Assembly: GCF_020179605.1 (NCBI RefSeq)
Contig: NZ_JAINZO010000004.1
Coordinates: 1-64,000, forward strand
DNA: 64,000 nt
From: Geomonas agri
GTDB taxonomy: Bacteria > Desulfobacterota > Desulfuromonadia > Geobacterales > Geobacteraceae
Direction of reading: 5' to 3'
Every line of letters begins with the position of its first letter. Position 1 is the first letter of the stretch. The notes beneath the pieces were generated by a model. The model saw only the letters and a list, made by a program, of their open reading frames with translations. It was not told the origin of the DNA and did not search any database. A program made the translations under genes and the position numbers. Positions 45,835 to 56,011 of this stretch are shown here, piece by piece.

Positions 45835-46746
45835 ATGCTCTACCTGATCGCTTTCACCGTATTCTGCTCGGTGCTGTTGCTGTCGGTGGCCCTCTCCCGG
45901 GTACTGCTGTCGAGAAGGAGCCCGGTGGCGCAGCGCCTGGCGGAATTTTTCCCGACCGACAAGGCAGTGCACCTCATGCCGGAAGTGGAATCCGGCACCT
46001 GGGCCTCGAAGCTGCGCCGCATCGGCGAGCAGATGAAGCTCCCGAAACAGGAACATTCGCGCTACAAGAAGGCGCTGGTGGCGGCTGGGTTCCACCGCGA
46101 CAGCGTGCACGTCTTCCTAGGGAGCAAGCTTCTCCTTGCCGTCGCGCTGCCGCTCCCCTACCTGCTCATCGCTGTCGCGCCCAAGCATGCCTATTTCGAC
46201 GTCGTCAGCATCGCGGTCATGTTGGCCCTAGCCATCGTCGGCTACCTCCTGCCGAGTTACTGGCTCTCCACCAAGGTCAAGCACCGCCAACTGGTTATCT
46301 TCCATACCCTGCCCGACGTGCTGGACCTAGTGACCCTCTGCGTCGAGGCTGGGCTCAGCATGGATGCCGCCCTGCTGCGCGCCTCCGAGGTCCCCCAGTT
46401 GGATCAGAACCCGCTGGCCCTGGAGATCCGCCAAGTCACCATGGAAACCAGGGCCGGCAAGCCGCGGGTGGATGCACTCAAGGACATGGCGGAGAGGACC
46501 ATGGTCGATGACATGAGATCCTTCAGCGCCATGCTGGCCCAGACTGAGCGCTTCGGCACCAGCCTGAGCCAGGCCCTGCGTTCCTTCTCCGACGACCTGA
46601 GGACCAAGAGGAGGCAGGCAGCCGAGGAGGCCGCCGCCAAGACCACGGTGAAGCTCATCTTCCCGCTGGTGTTCGCCATCTTCCCCGCCCTGCTGGTGGT
46701 GGTGCTGGGCCCTGCGGTGGTCCAGATCGCTAGAGTATTCAAGTAG
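45835..46746 (+). CDS. tadC: TadC inner-membrane component of the Tad system
   Basis: The 303-residue protein starts after GAGGTGCGTC, eight bases past tadB. Membrane segments lie at residues 3-25, about 95-140 and 275-298, with a T2SSF domain between (HTLPDVLDLVTLCVEAGLSM, QTERFGTSLSQALRSFSDDLR). It pairs with TadB. No pilin (Flp), prepilin peptidase or secretin gene follows in the window. Confidence 0.88.
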   Translation: MLYLIAFTVFCSVLLLSVALSRVLLSRRSPVAQRLAEFFPTDKAVHLMPEVESGTWASKLRRIGEQMKLPKQEHSRYKKALVAAGFHRDSVHVFLGSKLLLAVALPLPYLLIAVAPKHAYFDVVSIAVMLALAIVGYLLPSYWLSTKVKHRQLVIFHTLPDVLDLVTLCVEAGLSMDAALLRASEVPQLDQNPLALEIRQVTMETRAGKPRVDALKDMAERTMVDDMRSFSAMLAQTERFGTSLSQALRSFSDDLRTKRRQAAEEAAAKTTVKLIFPLVFAIFPALLVVVLGPAVVQIARVFK

Positions 46747-46798
46747 CCCCGATCCGGGCAGCACCACGAAGGAAACTAACGTCCAAGGAGGTGATCCC

Positions 46799-46882
46799 AT
46801 GAAAGTCGACTTCAACACGTTCATCCTGCTGGTAATCTCCGTACAACTGGCCCTGAGCTATGCACGACTGGCCAAGAAGTAG
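46799..46882 (+). CDS. 27-residue single-pass membrane peptide
   Basis: The frame reads MKVDFNTFILLVISVQLALS followed by YARLAKK. The ribosome site AAGGAGGTGATC is a perfect match to the 16S rRNA tail, with ideal spacing, the best in the window. A 17-residue hydrophobic helix is followed by a positive tail, so an N-out or N-in single membrane helix with a cytoplasmic basic end is likely. It lies 52 bases after tadC and ends nine bases before a perfect 14-base-pair hairpin. It does not have the Flp pilin signature. Function is unknown; the site argues for strong translation. Confidence 0.7.
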   Translation: MKVDFNTFILLVISVQLALSYARLAKK

Positions 46883-46891
46883 CCGCACCTC

Positions 46892-46922
46892 CCCTTGCCG
46901 GCACCTCGGGTGCCGGCAAGGG
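46892..46922 (+). terminator. strong 14-bp hairpin after the 27-residue gene
   Basis: CCCTTGCCGGCACC pairs perfectly with GGTGCCGGCAAGGG around a three-base loop. No U-run follows, so it may stop or protect the mRNA instead of being a standard terminator. Confidence 0.65.
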
Positions 46923-47011
46923 TATCCACCCGCCCCCTTTCCCCCGGAGCCGGTCGCCGCAAAGAGGGGCACCCTCCTGCGGTCTTCTACGCCAGTCACA
47001 CCCACGCCCGC

Positions 47012-48514
47012 ATGAGCGACAAGCGCCACCTGATACGATACCTGGTCCCCTCGATCGCCGACCAGCTCCTGGCAACGCTGCTCTGCGCGCTGTTCTTCAC
47101 CACCCCTTCCCTGTTGCTGCTCGACGGCGACACCGGCTACCACATCCGCGCCGGCGAGGAGATCCTGAGGACCCGCACCGTTCCCCTCTTCGACATGTTC
47201 TCTCAGCACACCCCGCCGCTGGCCTGGACCGCCCACGAATGGCTCGCGGAGGTGGTCATGGCCCTTTCGCACCAGGCTGCGGGGATGAGCGGCGTGGTCG
47301 CGCTGTACGCGCTGCTGTTGGTGTTGACCTTTTGGCTGCTGTTCAAGTGCCTGATCAGCTACCATACCGGCGTCCTGCCGGCGGTGGTCGCCACCATCGC
47401 CACCTTGACCTGCTCAATGCTGCACTGGCTGGCACGGCCGCACCTCTTTAGCTTCCTGTTCCTGGTCCTCTTTCACCACCTACTGGAGAACTGGCGCAGA
47501 AAGGGGGGGCGTTCGCTGTGGCTGCTGCCGCCGCTGATGCTGGTGTGGGCCAACCTCCATGGCGGCTTCGTGGCCGGATTCCTGCTGCTGGGCGCCTACC
47601 TGGCCGGCACGGCCGCAGGGATGGTCGGCACCAGCACCGAGGCCTGCCGCGCGGGCCGCGGCAAGCTAGTGCAACTGGCGGGCGTCATTGCCGCCTGCCT
47701 CGCCGCGACCATGATCAACCCATACGGGTGGCGCCTCCTGCTGTTCCCGCTCAAGCTGGTCTCGGACCGCTACCTGATGGACCACGTGGCGGAGTTCTTC
47801 CCCCCCGCCATCCACGGCTGGCCTCCATTCAACTGGCTGTTGCTGCTCCTGATCGCCCTCTTCGCCCTCTCCCCGAAAAAGGCCGAGCCGACCGAGCTGC
47901 TACTGGTGTTGGGTTTTGGCTACATGGCCCTCACCTCGGTGCGCTACATACCCCTGTTTAGCCTAGTCGCGGCGCCGGCGCTGGCTCTCCGGCTCGGCGC
48001 ATTACTGCACGGCGGCGGCAGGTGGGCCGGCGTGCTGCGCGACATCTCGGTCCGCCTCGCCCCCCTGGAGCAGTGCGCCCGCCCGCCACTGTGGGGAGCC
48101 GTGGCAGTCGCGGTGGTCACGGCAGCCGCAACCGGCGGCCTGGTGCGCCACTCGTTCGACCGGCGCCTGATGCCGGTGGATGCCTGCGAGTTCGTGTTGC
48201 GCCACCGGATCGCCGGCAAGGTGTTCAACAGCGACGAGTTCGGCGACTACCTGATCTACCGCGGCTATCCCGACTGCCGGGTTTTCATCGACGGGAGGCT
48301 GGACATGTACGGCGCGGAACGGCTGCGGGAATACAACGCGGTCATCGATTTCCGGCCGGGATGGGACCGGGTGCTGCAACGCTACGGCATCACCTGGATC
48401 ATCTTCGAGGCCGACTCCCGCTTTGCCAGGTTCCTGGAGCAACGGGGGGAATGGCAGCTGGTCTACCGGGACCAAGTCGCCAAGGTTTTCCAGAAAAAGC
48501 CCGTCACTCGTTAA
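47012..48514 (+). CDS. polytopic membrane protein of unknown function
   Basis: The start at MSDKRHLIRYLV is the first ATG in frame, though without a clear ribosome site; the protein is 500 residues. About ten membrane segments cover residues 10-385. An early external loop reads DGDTGYHIRAGEEILRTRTV with WTAHEWLAEV, a pattern seen in predicted GT-C-like membrane proteins. The C-terminal 110 residues are soluble (FVLRHRIAGKVFNSDEFGDY, CRVFIDGRLDMYG). It may be a glycosyltransferase of an unassigned family. It is separate from the tad operon by the hairpin at 46892. Confidence 0.7.
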   Translation: MSDKRHLIRYLVPSIADQLLATLLCALFFTTPSLLLLDGDTGYHIRAGEEILRTRTVPLFDMFSQHTPPLAWTAHEWLAEVVMALSHQAAGMSGVVALYALLLVLTFWLLFKCLISYHTGVLPAVVATIATLTCSMLHWLARPHLFSFLFLVLFHHLLENWRRKGGRSLWLLPPLMLVWANLHGGFVAGFLLLGAYLAGTAAGMVGTSTEACRAGRGKLVQLAGVIAACLAATMINPYGWRLLLFPLKLVSDRYLMDHVAEFFPPAIHGWPPFNWLLLLLIALFALSPKKAEPTELLLVLGFGYMALTSVRYIPLFSLVAAPALALRLGALLHGGGRWAGVLRDISVRLAPLEQCARPPLWGAVAVAVVTAAATGGLVRHSFDRRLMPVDACEFVLRHRIAGKVFNSDEFGDYLIYRGYPDCRVFIDGRLDMYGAERLREYNAVIDFRPGWDRVLQRYGITWIIFEADSRFARFLEQRGEWQLVYRDQVAKVFQKKPVTR

Positions 48515-48629
48515 GCCTTCCCCATCCGCCTCCGTCCGCCTCCGGAGAGCAGCACCGCACCCCCTTCAATTCCCCTCATTTCGGCTCATGATCACAGCGC
48601 GGAAAATGCCCTGCCAGCAACAAAACAGC

Positions 48630-48656
48630 TAAAGTAAGCGCCCCCATTGCCGATAC
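48630..48656 (+). promoter_or_regulatory. sigma-28 (FliA)-type promoter of the chemotaxis operon
   Basis: TAAAGTAA (48630-48637), 11 bases, then GCCGATAC (48649-48656). This fits the flagellar sigma-28 consensus TAAAGTTT-N11-GCCGATAA with 13 of 16 positions and the exact spacing. It lies 84 bases before the first start codon of the operon, in the 225-base gap after the membrane gene. Confidence 0.75.
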
Positions 48657-48739
48657 AGGCAATACGTGTAGAACATCGGTTGTAAATTTCCAACGAGAGG
48701 TTTGCCGCAAAAATAAACTCCCTGAAAGGGCAACAGAAA

Positions 48740-49054
48740 TTGGCCAAAAAAGTTTTTGCTAATAAAGCAAACATTATCATTGAAGGCCCCTTCACGGTAG
48801 AGCGCGCGGGGGAACTGCACCAGTTCCTCGTGGAGCGCCTCGACGGGGTGCCGGAGCAGGCGGGCCAGTCAACTATCGACCTCTCTCGGGTCGATGACAT
48901 TGATGCCTGCGGCTGCCAATTGCTCGCGCTTTTCCTGGAGAACCTGAAACGGCGGGGCACAACCCCAGTGCTCGCCGCAGCACCGGCAGCCGTGAGGGAC
49001 CGCATCAATACCCTCGGGTTCGGCGACCTGCTGGCGCTGCAACCCGGGCCGTGA
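48740..49054 (+). CDS. STAS-domain protein at the head of the chemotaxis operon
   Basis: The 104-residue protein starts at a TTG after AAAGGG; no ATG is available in frame near the fold start. A STAS fold is seen (IIIEGPFTVERAGELHQFL, STIDLSRVDDIDACGCQLLALF). The usual phosphorylatable Ser is present as the Cys/Gly position DACGC, so Ser is replaced. It may act as a docking or adaptor module for the signalling complex. It is 33 bases upstream of cheA. Confidence 0.82.
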   Translation: MAKKVFANKANIIIEGPFTVERAGELHQFLVERLDGVPEQAGQSTIDLSRVDDIDACGCQLLALFLENLKRRGTTPVLAAAPAAVRDRINTLGFGDLLALQPGP

Positions 49055-49087
49055 CCCGGGCGACGAACGCAGAACAAAGGAACTGGC

Positions 49088-51139
49088 ATGACGACTCCCA
49101 GAGGGGAAAACGATACCGTCGACCTGAACCGCTTCAACCAAGTCTTCTTCGAGGAATGCGCTGAAAACCTGGCCGAGATGGAGCAGATCCTGATCTCGCT
49201 GGGCGACCGGGAACCAGACTCGGAGCAGATGAACGCGATCTTCCGGGCGGCCCACTCCATCAAGGGGGGGGCCGGGATCTTCGGCTTCAACGACATGACC
49301 GTGGTGACCCACGTCATGGAGTCCCTGCTGGACCGGCTCAGGAACCAGGAGACCCCCTTCGTACCGGGGATGATAGACCTCTTCCTCGAGGCCGGCGACG
49401 CCATCGCCATGCAGCTCGCCTGGCATCGCGAGGGGAAGCCGGTGGACCAGGAGGCCATCGACACCGTGCGCGCCAAGCTGCAGCAGGCCATCGCAGCCGA
49501 CGCCCCCGCCACCGAACTCGCCCCGGCCCAGGGAGATGGTATCCCCTTGCCGCATGAGGAAGAACTGCTGCCGCGCCGCTGCCGGCTCTCCTTCACCCCC
49601 GACCCCGAGATCTTCGCCCGCGGCATCCGGATGGAGAGCATCGTCTCCGAACTCGCCGAACTCACCGAGCCGGGTGAGTTGCACTGCCATGCCGAACTCA
49701 TGGAACTCCCCGAACTGGCCGAAGTCGACCCCGAGCGCTGCCTCACCCGCTGGGACTTCACCCTGCTCACCCGGGCCAGCCGCGAGCAGATCCTCGACGT
49801 CTTCATGTTCGTGGCGGACGAGGAACAACTCCAGATCGAGGAGGACGAGCCCGTGGACCGCCGCGTCCCGGCCGGCGAGCCGCTGCCCGTACAGGACGTC
49901 ATCCCTGCCGCCGGCAGGCGCGCCTACGACAACAACGAAGCCGCTCCCGGCGCCTACGGCAGGCGCGGCGGCGAGGCGGAATCGTCGATCCGGGTCAACG
50001 TCACCAAGGTGGACCAGCTGGTGAACCAGATCGGCGAACTCCTGATCACCCAGGCCATGCTGAGCCAGATCGCGGTGGGGCTCGACCCGATCCTGCACGA
50101 GACGCTGCAGAGGGGGCTCATTCAGCTGGAGCGCAACACTCGCGACCTGCAAGGGAGCGTGATGTCGATCCGTCTGGTGCCCATCAGCATCGTCTTCAAC
50201 CGTTTCCCCCGCCTGGTACGCGAGATCGCCGCCAAGCTGGGCAAGCAGGTCGAGCTGAAGACCGCCGGCGACAGCACCGAGCTTGACCGCGGGCTTATCG
50301 AAAAGATCGCCGACCCACTGGGACACCTGGTGCGCAACGCGCTGGACCACGGGCTGGAAACGCCGGAGAAGCGGGCCGCCTGTGGCAAGAGCCCGATGGG
50401 GACCCTACAGCTTTCTGCGTCCCAGGTCGGCGGCAGGATCGTCATTGACGTGATCGACGACGGCGCCGGGCTGAACCGGGACAGGATCCTCGCCAAGGCG
50501 ATCGAGTGCGGCATCCCCTGCTCCGAGACCATGAGCGACGAGGAGGTCTGGCAGCTTATCTTCGCCCCCGGCTTCTCCACCGCGAGCGAGGTGACCGACC
50601 TCTCCGGCCGCGGCGTCGGCATGGACGTGGTGCTCAAGAACGTCCAGGGTATCGGCGGCCGGGTCCAGATCGCCTCGGAAGCGGGCAAAGGGGCGCGTTT
50701 CACCATCAGCCTGCCGCTCACCCTCGCCATTCTGGAGGGGCTCTCGGTCGCCATCGGGGAGGAGAAGTTCATCATCCCCCTCAACGTGGTCATAGAATCG
50801 CTGCAGCCCAAGCCGGAGCAGTTGAAGAGCGTCAACGGCCGCGAGGTGGTCCAGGTGCGCGGGGAATACCTCCCCATCCTCAAGCTGCACCAGATCTTCA
50901 ACCTGGAGGCGGAGGTGACCGAGCCGCAGCGGGGGATCCTGGTGCTGGTGGAGGCGGACGGAGAGCGGGGGGCAATCCTGGTGGACGCCCTTTTGGATGA
51001 GCAGCAGGTGGTGGTGAAGAGCATCGAAACCAACTACCGACGGGTGGAAGGGAGCGCCGGGGCCACCATCCTGGGCGACGGGCGGGTGGCGCTGATCCTC
51101 GATCTACCCGAGCTGTTCGCGATGCACAAGAGGCTATAG
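49088..51139 (+). CDS. cheA: chemotaxis histidine kinase CheA
   Basis: The 683-residue protein starts after AGGAACTGGC. Domains in order: Hpt (residues 8-110, phospho-His56 in AHSIKGGAG), a second module with [16 protein letters not shown] and [15 protein letters not shown] (residues 155-265, a response-regulator-binding type), dimerisation helix ([18 protein letters not shown]), ATPase domain ([31 protein letters not shown]) and a CheW-like domain at the end ([15 protein letters not shown]). It phosphorylates a CheY-like regulator and CheB when receptors signal. Confidence 0.95.
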   Translation: MTTPRGENDTVDLNRFNQVFFEECAENLAEMEQILISLGDREPDSEQMNAIFRAAHSIKGGAGIFGFNDMTVVTHVMESLLDRLRNQETPFVPGMIDLFLEAGDAIAMQLAWHREGKPVDQEAIDTVRAKLQQAIAADAPATELAPAQGDGIPLPHEEELLPRRCRLSFTPDPEIFARGIRMESIVSELAELTEPGELHCHAELMELPELAEVDPERCLTRWDFTLLTRASREQILDVFMFVADEEQLQIEEDEPVDRRVPAGEPLPVQDVIPAAGRRAYDNNEAAPGAYGRRGGEAESSIRVNVTKVDQLVNQIGELLITQAMLSQIAVGLDPILHETLQRGLIQLERNTRDLQGSVMSIRLVPISIVFNRFPRLVREIAAKLGKQVELKTAGDSTELDRGLIEKIADPLGHLVRNALDHGLETPEKRAACGKSPMGTLQLSASQVGGRIVIDVIDDGAGLNRDRILAKAIECGIPCSETMSDEEVWQLIFAPGFSTASEVTDLSGRGVGMDVVLKNVQGIGGRVQIASEAGKGARFTISLPLTLAILEGLSVAIGEEKFIIPLNVVIESLQPKPEQLKSVNGREVVQVRGEYLPILKLHQIFNLEAEVTEPQRGILVLVEADGERGAILVDALLDEQQVVVKSIETNYRRVEGSAGATILGDGRVALILDLPELFAMHKRL

Positions 51140-51162
51140 CAGTCGAAAGGAGAAGAGACATC

Positions 51163-51687
51163 ATGCAGACGGCACACGGCAGTGCGGCAGAACAACTGAC
51201 AGCGGAGGGGGGGGCGGAATACCTCACCTTCACCCTGGGGGGCGAAAGCTACGGCATCGACATCCTCAAGGTGCAGGAGATCCGGGGGTACGACTGTGTC
51301 ACGCGCATCGCCAACACCCCGGCCTTTATCAAGGGGGTTATCAACCTGCGCGGGGTGATCGTCCCCATCGTCGACCTGCGCATCAAGTTCAACGTGGGCG
51401 AGGTCACCTACCACGAGTTCACCGTGGTGATCATCATCAACGTGCTGAACAAGGTGGTGGGGATCGTGGTGGACGGCGTTTCCGACGTGGTCGCGCTCCC
51501 CGCGCAGAGCATCAAGCCCGCTCCGGAACTCGGGGCATCACTGGACACCCGGTACATCACGGGGTTGGGAACCTTGAACGACGAGATGCTGATCCTGGTG
51601 GATATCGAAAAGCTGATCGGTAGCGACGAGCTGCAGATCGTTGACAGTACCGTGGAGAATACTCAGAAAGAGGCGGTGAACCTATGA
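51163..51687 (+). CDS. cheW: chemotaxis adaptor CheW
   Basis: The 174-residue protein begins after AAAGGAGAAGAGACATC. The CheW fold runs from residue 20 to 160: [40 protein letters not shown], and [14 protein letters not shown]. It links receptors to CheA. It overlaps the receptor gene by four bases (ATGA), so the two are made together. Confidence 0.94.
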   Translation: MQTAHGSAAEQLTAEGGAEYLTFTLGGESYGIDILKVQEIRGYDCVTRIANTPAFIKGVINLRGVIVPIVDLRIKFNVGEVTYHEFTVVIIINVLNKVVGIVVDGVSDVVALPAQSIKPAPELGASLDTRYITGLGTLNDEMLILVDIEKLIGSDELQIVDSTVENTQKEAVNL

Positions 51688-53423
51688 AAACTGCGCGATT
51701 CAAAGACTGGAAGATTCTGACCAAGATCCTCAGCATCTCGGTAGCAACCATCATCATGATGGTGCTGGGCGTGATGCTCTACGTGCTCCCCTTCATGCAG
51801 AACAAGCTCATGGACGAAAAGATCCAGGCCACCAAGGCGGTGGTCGACGTGGCCTACGATGTCCTGATCTCGAACCAGAACGCGGTGAAGGAGGGGAAGA
51901 AAACCCTGCAGCAGGCGCAAACCGATGCGCTCAAGCAGATCTCCGAGATGAGATACCACGGTAACGAGTATTTCTGGGTCAACGACATGGACACCAAGGT
52001 GCTCATGCACCCGATCAAGCCGGAACTGGTTGGCAAAACCCAGTACGACAACAAGGATCCCAACGGTAAGCGGCTCTACGTGGAGTTCGTCAACGTCTGC
52101 AAGGAGAAAGGGGAAGGGGTCGTCGACTACATGTGGGCCAAGCCCGGCTCCACCGTCCCGGTACCGAAGATCTCCTACGTGAAGCAGATGAAGGAGTGGG
52201 GCTGGATCGTGGGGAGCGGCATCTACGTCGATACCGTCAAGGTGGAGATGGACAAGATGAAGTGGCAGATCATAGGTGGCACCGCGCTGCTCGCCGTGGT
52301 GATCTTCCTGTGCGCCTGGTTCGTGGCGCGCAAGATCAAGGAGGCGCTCGACCAGGCCATCGCGGCCTCCCGGCGTATCGCCTCGGGCGATCTCACCGCC
52401 CACATCACGGTAGACAGCGAGGATGAGACCGGCGAGCTGCTCGCCTCGCTCAAGGATATGAACGAGGGGCTGGCACACATCGTGGGCGACGTGAGAAACG
52501 GCGCCGAATCGATCGCCACGGCAACCGAGGAGATCGCAGCGGGCAACGCCGACCTCTCCCAGCGCACCGAGGAGCAGGCGAGCGCCCTGGAGGAGACCGC
52601 CTCCAGCATGGAGGAGCTCACCTCGACGGTGAAGCAGAACGCGGACAACGCCCAGGCGGCCAACCAGCTCGCCATCAACGCCAGCGGCGTGGCAGTCAAG
52701 GGTGGCGAGGTGATCACCCGGGTGGTGCACACCATGGAGAGCATCACCGACAGCTCCAAGAAGATCTCGGACATAATCGGCGTCATCGACGGTATCGCCT
52801 TCCAGACCAACATCCTGGCTTTGAATGCCGCGGTCGAGGCGGCGCGCGCCGGCGAGCAGGGCAGAGGCTTCGCGGTCGTCGCGGCCGAGGTGAGAAGCCT
52901 CGCCCAGCGTAGCGCCGCGGCGGCCAAGGAGATCAAGACCCTCATCGAGGACTCGGTGGCCAAGGTGCAGGACGGCAGCCGCCTGGTCGAGGAAGCCGGA
53001 CGCACCACCCAGGACATCGTCACCAGCATCAAGAGGGTGACCGACATCATGGCGGAGATTTCCGCCGCATCGCTGGAGCAGTCCAGCGGCATCGAGCAGG
53101 TCAACACCGCCATCACCCAGATGGACGACGTCACCCAGCAAAACGCAGCGCTGGTCGAAGAGGCGGCGGCCGCCGCCGAATCGCTCGAAGACCAGGCCCA
53201 GCAGCTGGTGGCGGTGGTGGCGCGCTTCACCTTGGAGCAGGGCCACAAGAGCGCCCCGCCGGCCCCAGCGGAGAAGCGCAAGCTGACCCACGCGGCGGCA
53301 CGCCCCAAGGTCTCCGAGAGGAAGACCAAACCCGTAGCGGTGGCGGCAGCTGCAAAAGCACAGGAACGTCTCTCCCGGTCCCCCGAGGCCGCCGAGCCGG
53401 ACGATGATTGGAAGGAGTTCTGA
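51684..53423 (+). CDS. methyl-accepting chemotaxis protein with Cache sensor
   Basis: The 579-residue protein has membrane segment 1 (residues 12-37), a single Cache_2 domain outside ([34 protein letters not shown]), membrane segment 2 (about 192-211), HAMP, and the MCP signalling hairpin ([20 protein letters not shown]). The C-terminus ends DDDWKEF, which fits the xWxxF pentapeptide that tethers CheR and CheB. Cache_2 receptors often sense organic acids. It starts at the overlapping ATGA of cheW. Confidence 0.94.
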   Translation: MKTARFKDWKILTKILSISVATIIMMVLGVMLYVLPFMQNKLMDEKIQATKAVVDVAYDVLISNQNAVKEGKKTLQQAQTDALKQISEMRYHGNEYFWVNDMDTKVLMHPIKPELVGKTQYDNKDPNGKRLYVEFVNVCKEKGEGVVDYMWAKPGSTVPVPKISYVKQMKEWGWIVGSGIYVDTVKVEMDKMKWQIIGGTALLAVVIFLCAWFVARKIKEALDQAIAASRRIASGDLTAHITVDSEDETGELLASLKDMNEGLAHIVGDVRNGAESIATATEEIAAGNADLSQRTEEQASALEETASSMEELTSTVKQNADNAQAANQLAINASGVAVKGGEVITRVVHTMESITDSSKKISDIIGVIDGIAFQTNILALNAAVEAARAGEQGRGFAVVAAEVRSLAQRSAAAAKEIKTLIEDSVAKVQDGSRLVEEAGRTTQDIVTSIKRVTDIMAEISAASLEQSSGIEQVNTAITQMDDVTQQNAALVEEAAAAAESLEDQAQQLVAVVARFTLEQGHKSAPPAPAEKRKLTHAAARPKVSERKTKPVAVAAAAKAQERLSRSPEAAEPDDDWKEF

Positions 53424-54304
53424 GAACCGGAGCGCGCACGGAACCGGCGCGCCCCTTGACGGGAGGGGGAGGCGCCGCGGAACCGGGGTGGAACAACTTC
53501 CAGTATCCCTTCACCGCTGACGACTTCGCCCGCGTGCGCGGCTTCATCTACCGCAACGCGGGGATCTCCCTGGCGCCGGGCAAGATGGATATGGTCTACA
53601 GCCGGTTGGCGCGCCGGCTGCGGGCGACGGGGGTGGCCAGCTTCGGAGAGTATCTCGACCTCGTGGAAAGCGGCAATCTCCAGGAGGTGGAGGCGTTCAT
53701 CAACGCCCTGACCACCAACATGACCTCCTTTTTCCGGGAACCGCACCACTTCCGGTTTCTTGCCGAGCGCCTGCGCCAGTGCCGGGACCGCAAGCAGGTC
53801 ACCATTTGGAGCTGCGCTTCCTCTAGCGGCGAGGAGCCCTACTCCATCGCGATGACCGCGCTCGACGCGCTGCCGGCGGGGGCGAACCTCAGTATCCTGG
53901 CCACCGACATCGACACCAACGTGCTCGGCAGGGGAAGCGAAGGAGTGTACCCGGTGGACCAATTGCCCAAGATCCCGGAGCCGTACCGCAAGCGCTTCCT
54001 GCTCAGGGGGGAGGGGAACAACGAGGGGTTCATCAGGGTGAAGGAGGAACTGCGCCGGGTGGTGACCTTCAAGAGGCTGAACCTCTTGGACGAGCAGTGG
54101 CCCATGCGGGGCAAATTCGACTTCGTCTTCTGCCGCAACGTGATGATCTATTTTGACAGGCCGACACAGCTCGCCGTCCTGGAACGGATTTCCCGGGTAC
54201 TGCACCCGGACGGGCTTTTGTTCGTCGGTCATTCCGAAAGCCTGCACCACGCCCAGGAGCTGTTCCGGGTCTGTGGCAACACGACCTACGCCTTGAGGAG
54301 CTGA
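53408..54304 (+). CDS. cheR: chemotaxis methyltransferase CheR
   Basis: The start is uncertain: no ATG or GTG precedes the fold, and a TTG at 53408 (298 residues) or one near 53455 is used here; AAGGAG lies at 53412. The CheR N-terminal domain ([18 protein letters not shown]-like) is followed by the SAM-binding domain with [31 protein letters not shown] and [13 protein letters not shown]. It methylates receptor glutamates. It overlaps the receptor's end by 16 bases. Confidence 0.92.
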   Translation: MEGVLRTGARTEPARPLTGGGGAAEPGWNNFQYPFTADDFARVRGFIYRNAGISLAPGKMDMVYSRLARRLRATGVASFGEYLDLVESGNLQEVEAFINALTTNMTSFFREPHHFRFLAERLRQCRDRKQVTIWSCASSSGEEPYSIAMTALDALPAGANLSILATDIDTNVLGRGSEGVYPVDQLPKIPEPYRKRFLLRGEGNNEGFIRVKEELRRVVTFKRLNLLDEQWPMRGKFDFVFCRNVMIYFDRPTQLAVLERISRVLHPDGLLFVGHSESLHHAQELFRVCGNTTYALRS

Positions 54305-54306
54305 CG

Positions 54307-54891
54307 GTGCCGCACAAGAGTAAAACGGGAATGAAAAGCTCGGGGCATCCCGGCCATGCGAAGCTCAGCTACTTCGACCCGGAGTTCAAGATGGTCGCAG
54401 TCAAGATCGTGGCAGGGGAGTTCTTCGCCACCAACGAAGCCGTGGCCATCACCACCGTGCTCGGCTCCTGCGTCTCGGTATGTCTCTACGACCTGGAACT
54501 GGGCATCGGCGGCATGAACCACTTCATGCTGCCGGAGCTGCAGCAAGGTGGCAACTCCACCCCCTGCTCCGGAGCCTGCGACAGCAACTCACAAAGCTGC
54601 GCCCGCTATGGGGCATGCGCCATGCGCCGGCTGCTGGAACAGCTCGATCTGTTGGGGGCCAACCGCAAGCGCCTGGCCGCGAAGCTCTTCGGCGCCGGCC
54701 GGGTCATGCGGAGCAGTACCGACATCGGCGGCAACAATGTGGCCTTCGCCGTCGACTATTTGAAGAAACACGGGATACCGATCATCGCCTCGGACCTGGG
54801 GGAGTGCTGCCCCAGGAAGGTGATGTTCTTCCCCAAAACCGGCCGCGTCCTGGTGAAAAGGATACGCGTCCTGCACGCAGGAAGACATTGA
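54307..54891 (+). CDS. cheD: chemoreceptor glutamine deamidase CheD
   Basis: The 194-residue protein starts at a GTG two bases after cheR. The family core is present: ITTVLGSCVSVCLYD (nucleophile Cys) and GIGGMNHFMLP (His). A Cys-rich insert lies in the middle (NSTPCSGACDSNSQSC), unusual for CheD. C-terminal IASDLGECCPRKVMFF follows the family. It deamidates receptor Gln residues and helps adaptation. It lies directly before cheB. Confidence 0.9.
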   Translation: MPHKSKTGMKSSGHPGHAKLSYFDPEFKMVAVKIVAGEFFATNEAVAITTVLGSCVSVCLYDLELGIGGMNHFMLPELQQGGNSTPCSGACDSNSQSCARYGACAMRRLLEQLDLLGANRKRLAAKLFGAGRVMRSSTDIGGNNVAFAVDYLKKHGIPIIASDLGECCPRKVMFFPKTGRVLVKRIRVLHAGRH

Positions 54892-55977
54892 ATGCCCATA
54901 AAGGTGTTGATAATAGACGACTCCGCCCTGATCCGGTCGCTGCTGACCGAGATCATTAACAAGGCCCCGGACCTCCAGGTGGTGGGAACCGCACCGGACC
55001 CGCTGGCGGCCCGGCAACGCATCAAGGAGCTGAACCCGGACGTACTCACCCTGGACGTGGAGATGCCCAAGATGGACGGGCTCGCCTTCCTGGAAAAGCT
55101 GATGAGGCTGCGCCCGATGCCGGTGGTGATGGTTTCCTCGCTGACGGAGAAGAGTTCTGCCGTGACGCTGAAGGCGCTGGAACTGGGCGCCTTCGACTTC
55201 GTCACCAAGCCCAAGATTGACATCCGCAACGGGCTTTTGGAGTACTCCCAGGAGCTTGCCGAGAAAATCCGTTGCGCCCACAGCGCTTTCCGCAGGAGGG
55301 GGCCCCACATCCCTCCCCTGCAGGTGGAGGCGAAGCTCTCCGCGGATGCGGTGCTCCCCAACCGGCACCAGCACTTCTCCACCACGGAAAAGGTGGTGGC
55401 GGTCGGCTCCTCTACCGGCGGCACCGAGGCGCTCAAGGTCTTTTTGAGCGCGCTCCCCGCCGACTGCCCGGCCATACTGGTCACCCAGCACATGCCCGAG
55501 ACCTTCACCCGGACCTTCGCGGCGCGGCTGGACGGCCTGTGCGCCATGGCGGTCAAGGAAGCGGAGCACGGGGAGCGGGTGCTGCCCGGGCACGCCTACA
55601 TCGCGCCGGGCAACCGGCACATGATGCTCGCCCGCAGCGGTGCCAACTACACCATCGCCTTGGGCGACGGACCGCCGGTCTCGCGCCACCGCCCCTCGGT
55701 GGACGTGCTGTTCCGCTCCACCGCCAACTGCGCTGCGGACAACAGCCTGGGCATCATCATGACCGGGATGGGGGACGACGGTGCCGCCGGGATGCTGGAG
55801 ATGCACAACGCCGGCGCGAGGACCTTCGCCCAAGACGAGGAGAGCTGCGTCGTATTCGGCATGCCGCGCGAAGCGATTGCCCGCGGGGGAGTCGACGAGG
55901 TGGTCCCGCTCTCCGACATGGCGGGACGCCTGATGGGATGGCTCGCCTCCCACGGCAAGCGCAGTTTCAGGGTGTGA
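54892..55977 (+). CDS. cheB: chemotaxis methylesterase CheB
   Basis: The 361-residue protein starts right at the end of cheD. The receiver domain has Asp55 ([12 protein letters not shown]) and the effector domain has the catalytic triad: Ser174 in [10 protein letters not shown], His200 in TQHMPETF and Asp296 in [10 protein letters not shown]. It removes methyl groups from receptors when phosphorylated by CheA. Confidence 0.95.
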   Translation: MPIKVLIIDDSALIRSLLTEIINKAPDLQVVGTAPDPLAARQRIKELNPDVLTLDVEMPKMDGLAFLEKLMRLRPMPVVMVSSLTEKSSAVTLKALELGAFDFVTKPKIDIRNGLLEYSQELAEKIRCAHSAFRRRGPHIPPLQVEAKLSADAVLPNRHQHFSTTEKVVAVGSSTGGTEALKVFLSALPADCPAILVTQHMPETFTRTFAARLDGLCAMAVKEAEHGERVLPGHAYIAPGNRHMMLARSGANYTIALGDGPPVSRHRPSVDVLFRSTANCAADNSLGIIMTGMGDDGAAGMLEMHNAGARTFAQDEESCVVFGMPREAIARGGVDEVVPLSDMAGRLMGWLASHGKRSFRV

Positions 55978-56011
55978 GGCGCCCCCCAAAGCCCAGCGCC
56001 GGGAGAAGAAC

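Noticed and set aside
46895-47011. Upstream extension of the membrane protein at 47012
   Set aside because: It would start inside the perfect hairpin and has no ribosome site or membrane-protein character.
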